Source: an uncultured Oscillospiraceae bacterium (GTDB lineage: Bacteria > Bacillota > Clostridia > Oscillospirales > Oscillospiraceae). From it: a DNA stretch of 5,481 nucleotides. The translations under genes were made by a program, and so were the position numbers. Every line of letters begins with the position of its first letter. Positions within the stretch are counted from its first letter, which is position 1. A model generated the notes under the pieces. The model ran no database searches. It was given only the letters and a program-made list of their open reading frames with translations, and was not told where the DNA came from. Below, piece by piece: positions 5,458 to 5,481 of this stretch. The DNA lies in contig CAAFMK010000039.1 of assembly GCA_900763995.1 (NCBI GenBank), forward strand, positions 1 to 5,481, in the 5' to 3' direction.

Positions 5458-5481
5458 TCCCATCATCCATTGATTCACAGG

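Noticed and set aside
5381..5470. 29-codon minus-strand frame (MDDGIAPGVKLWYD...) upstream of the operon
   Set aside because: It overlaps the predicted promoter boxes and has no Shine-Dalgarno. Another frame there also reads as a possible tail of an upstream gene, so neither can be supported from this window.
1..5481. CRISPR array, tRNA, rRNA or attachment site
   Set aside because: No regularly spaced repeats, cloverleaf or rRNA-like sequence, and no matching flanking repeats were seen on either strand.

Overview
The window holds one leftward (minus-strand) operon for phosphonate biosynthesis, about 5 kb long. It ends in decayed chromate-transporter genes, a terminator and a transposase remnant. 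The balanced base composition, strong Shine-Dalgarno sites, TGTGGTATGAT-type promoter and protein flavour suggest a Firmicutes/Clostridia member, possibly a gut Oscillospiraceae or Lachnospiraceae type. That placement is inference; no marker gene is present.

Layout in transcription order, right to left. A sigma-A-type promoter (5429-5457) precedes a leader of roughly 150 nt that carries repeats. The genes that follow are: (1) a radical SAM protein with a SPASM-like cysteine-rich C-terminus (5267-4266); (2) a stand-alone GCT/TagD-type nucleotidyltransferase (4236-3802); (3) a bifunctional protein with an N-terminal nucleotidyltransferase domain and a C-terminal phosphoenolpyruvate mutase (3738-2425); (4) a complete ThDP-dependent phosphonopyruvate decarboxylase (2421-1306); (5) a chromate-transporter gene that has lost its start (1297-698); (6) a chromate-transporter gene cut to its N-terminal half (701-405). 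A hairpin terminator at 349-380 closes the unit. From 1 to about 141, on the plus strand, is a fragment of an IS256/Mutator-family transposase, followed by two plus-oriented terminator hairpins.

Together the mutase and decarboxylase would convert PEP to phosphonopyruvate and then to phosphonoacetaldehyde. The cytidylyltransferase-mutase fusion has the same architecture as Fom1 of fosfomycin biosynthesis, where a phosphonate intermediate is carried as its CMP derivative. The extra free-standing nucleotidyltransferase and a non-Fom3-like radical SAM enzyme point to a nucleotide-activated phosphonate whose end product I cannot name. No transaminase or reductase acting on phosphonoacetaldehyde is visible here.

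The most interesting points are the duplicated nucleotidyltransferase domains, with the fused copy degenerate in its last catalytic motif; the SPASM-type radical SAM enzyme leading the operon; the repeat-containing leader; and the eroded chromate-transporter pair marking a recombination boundary.
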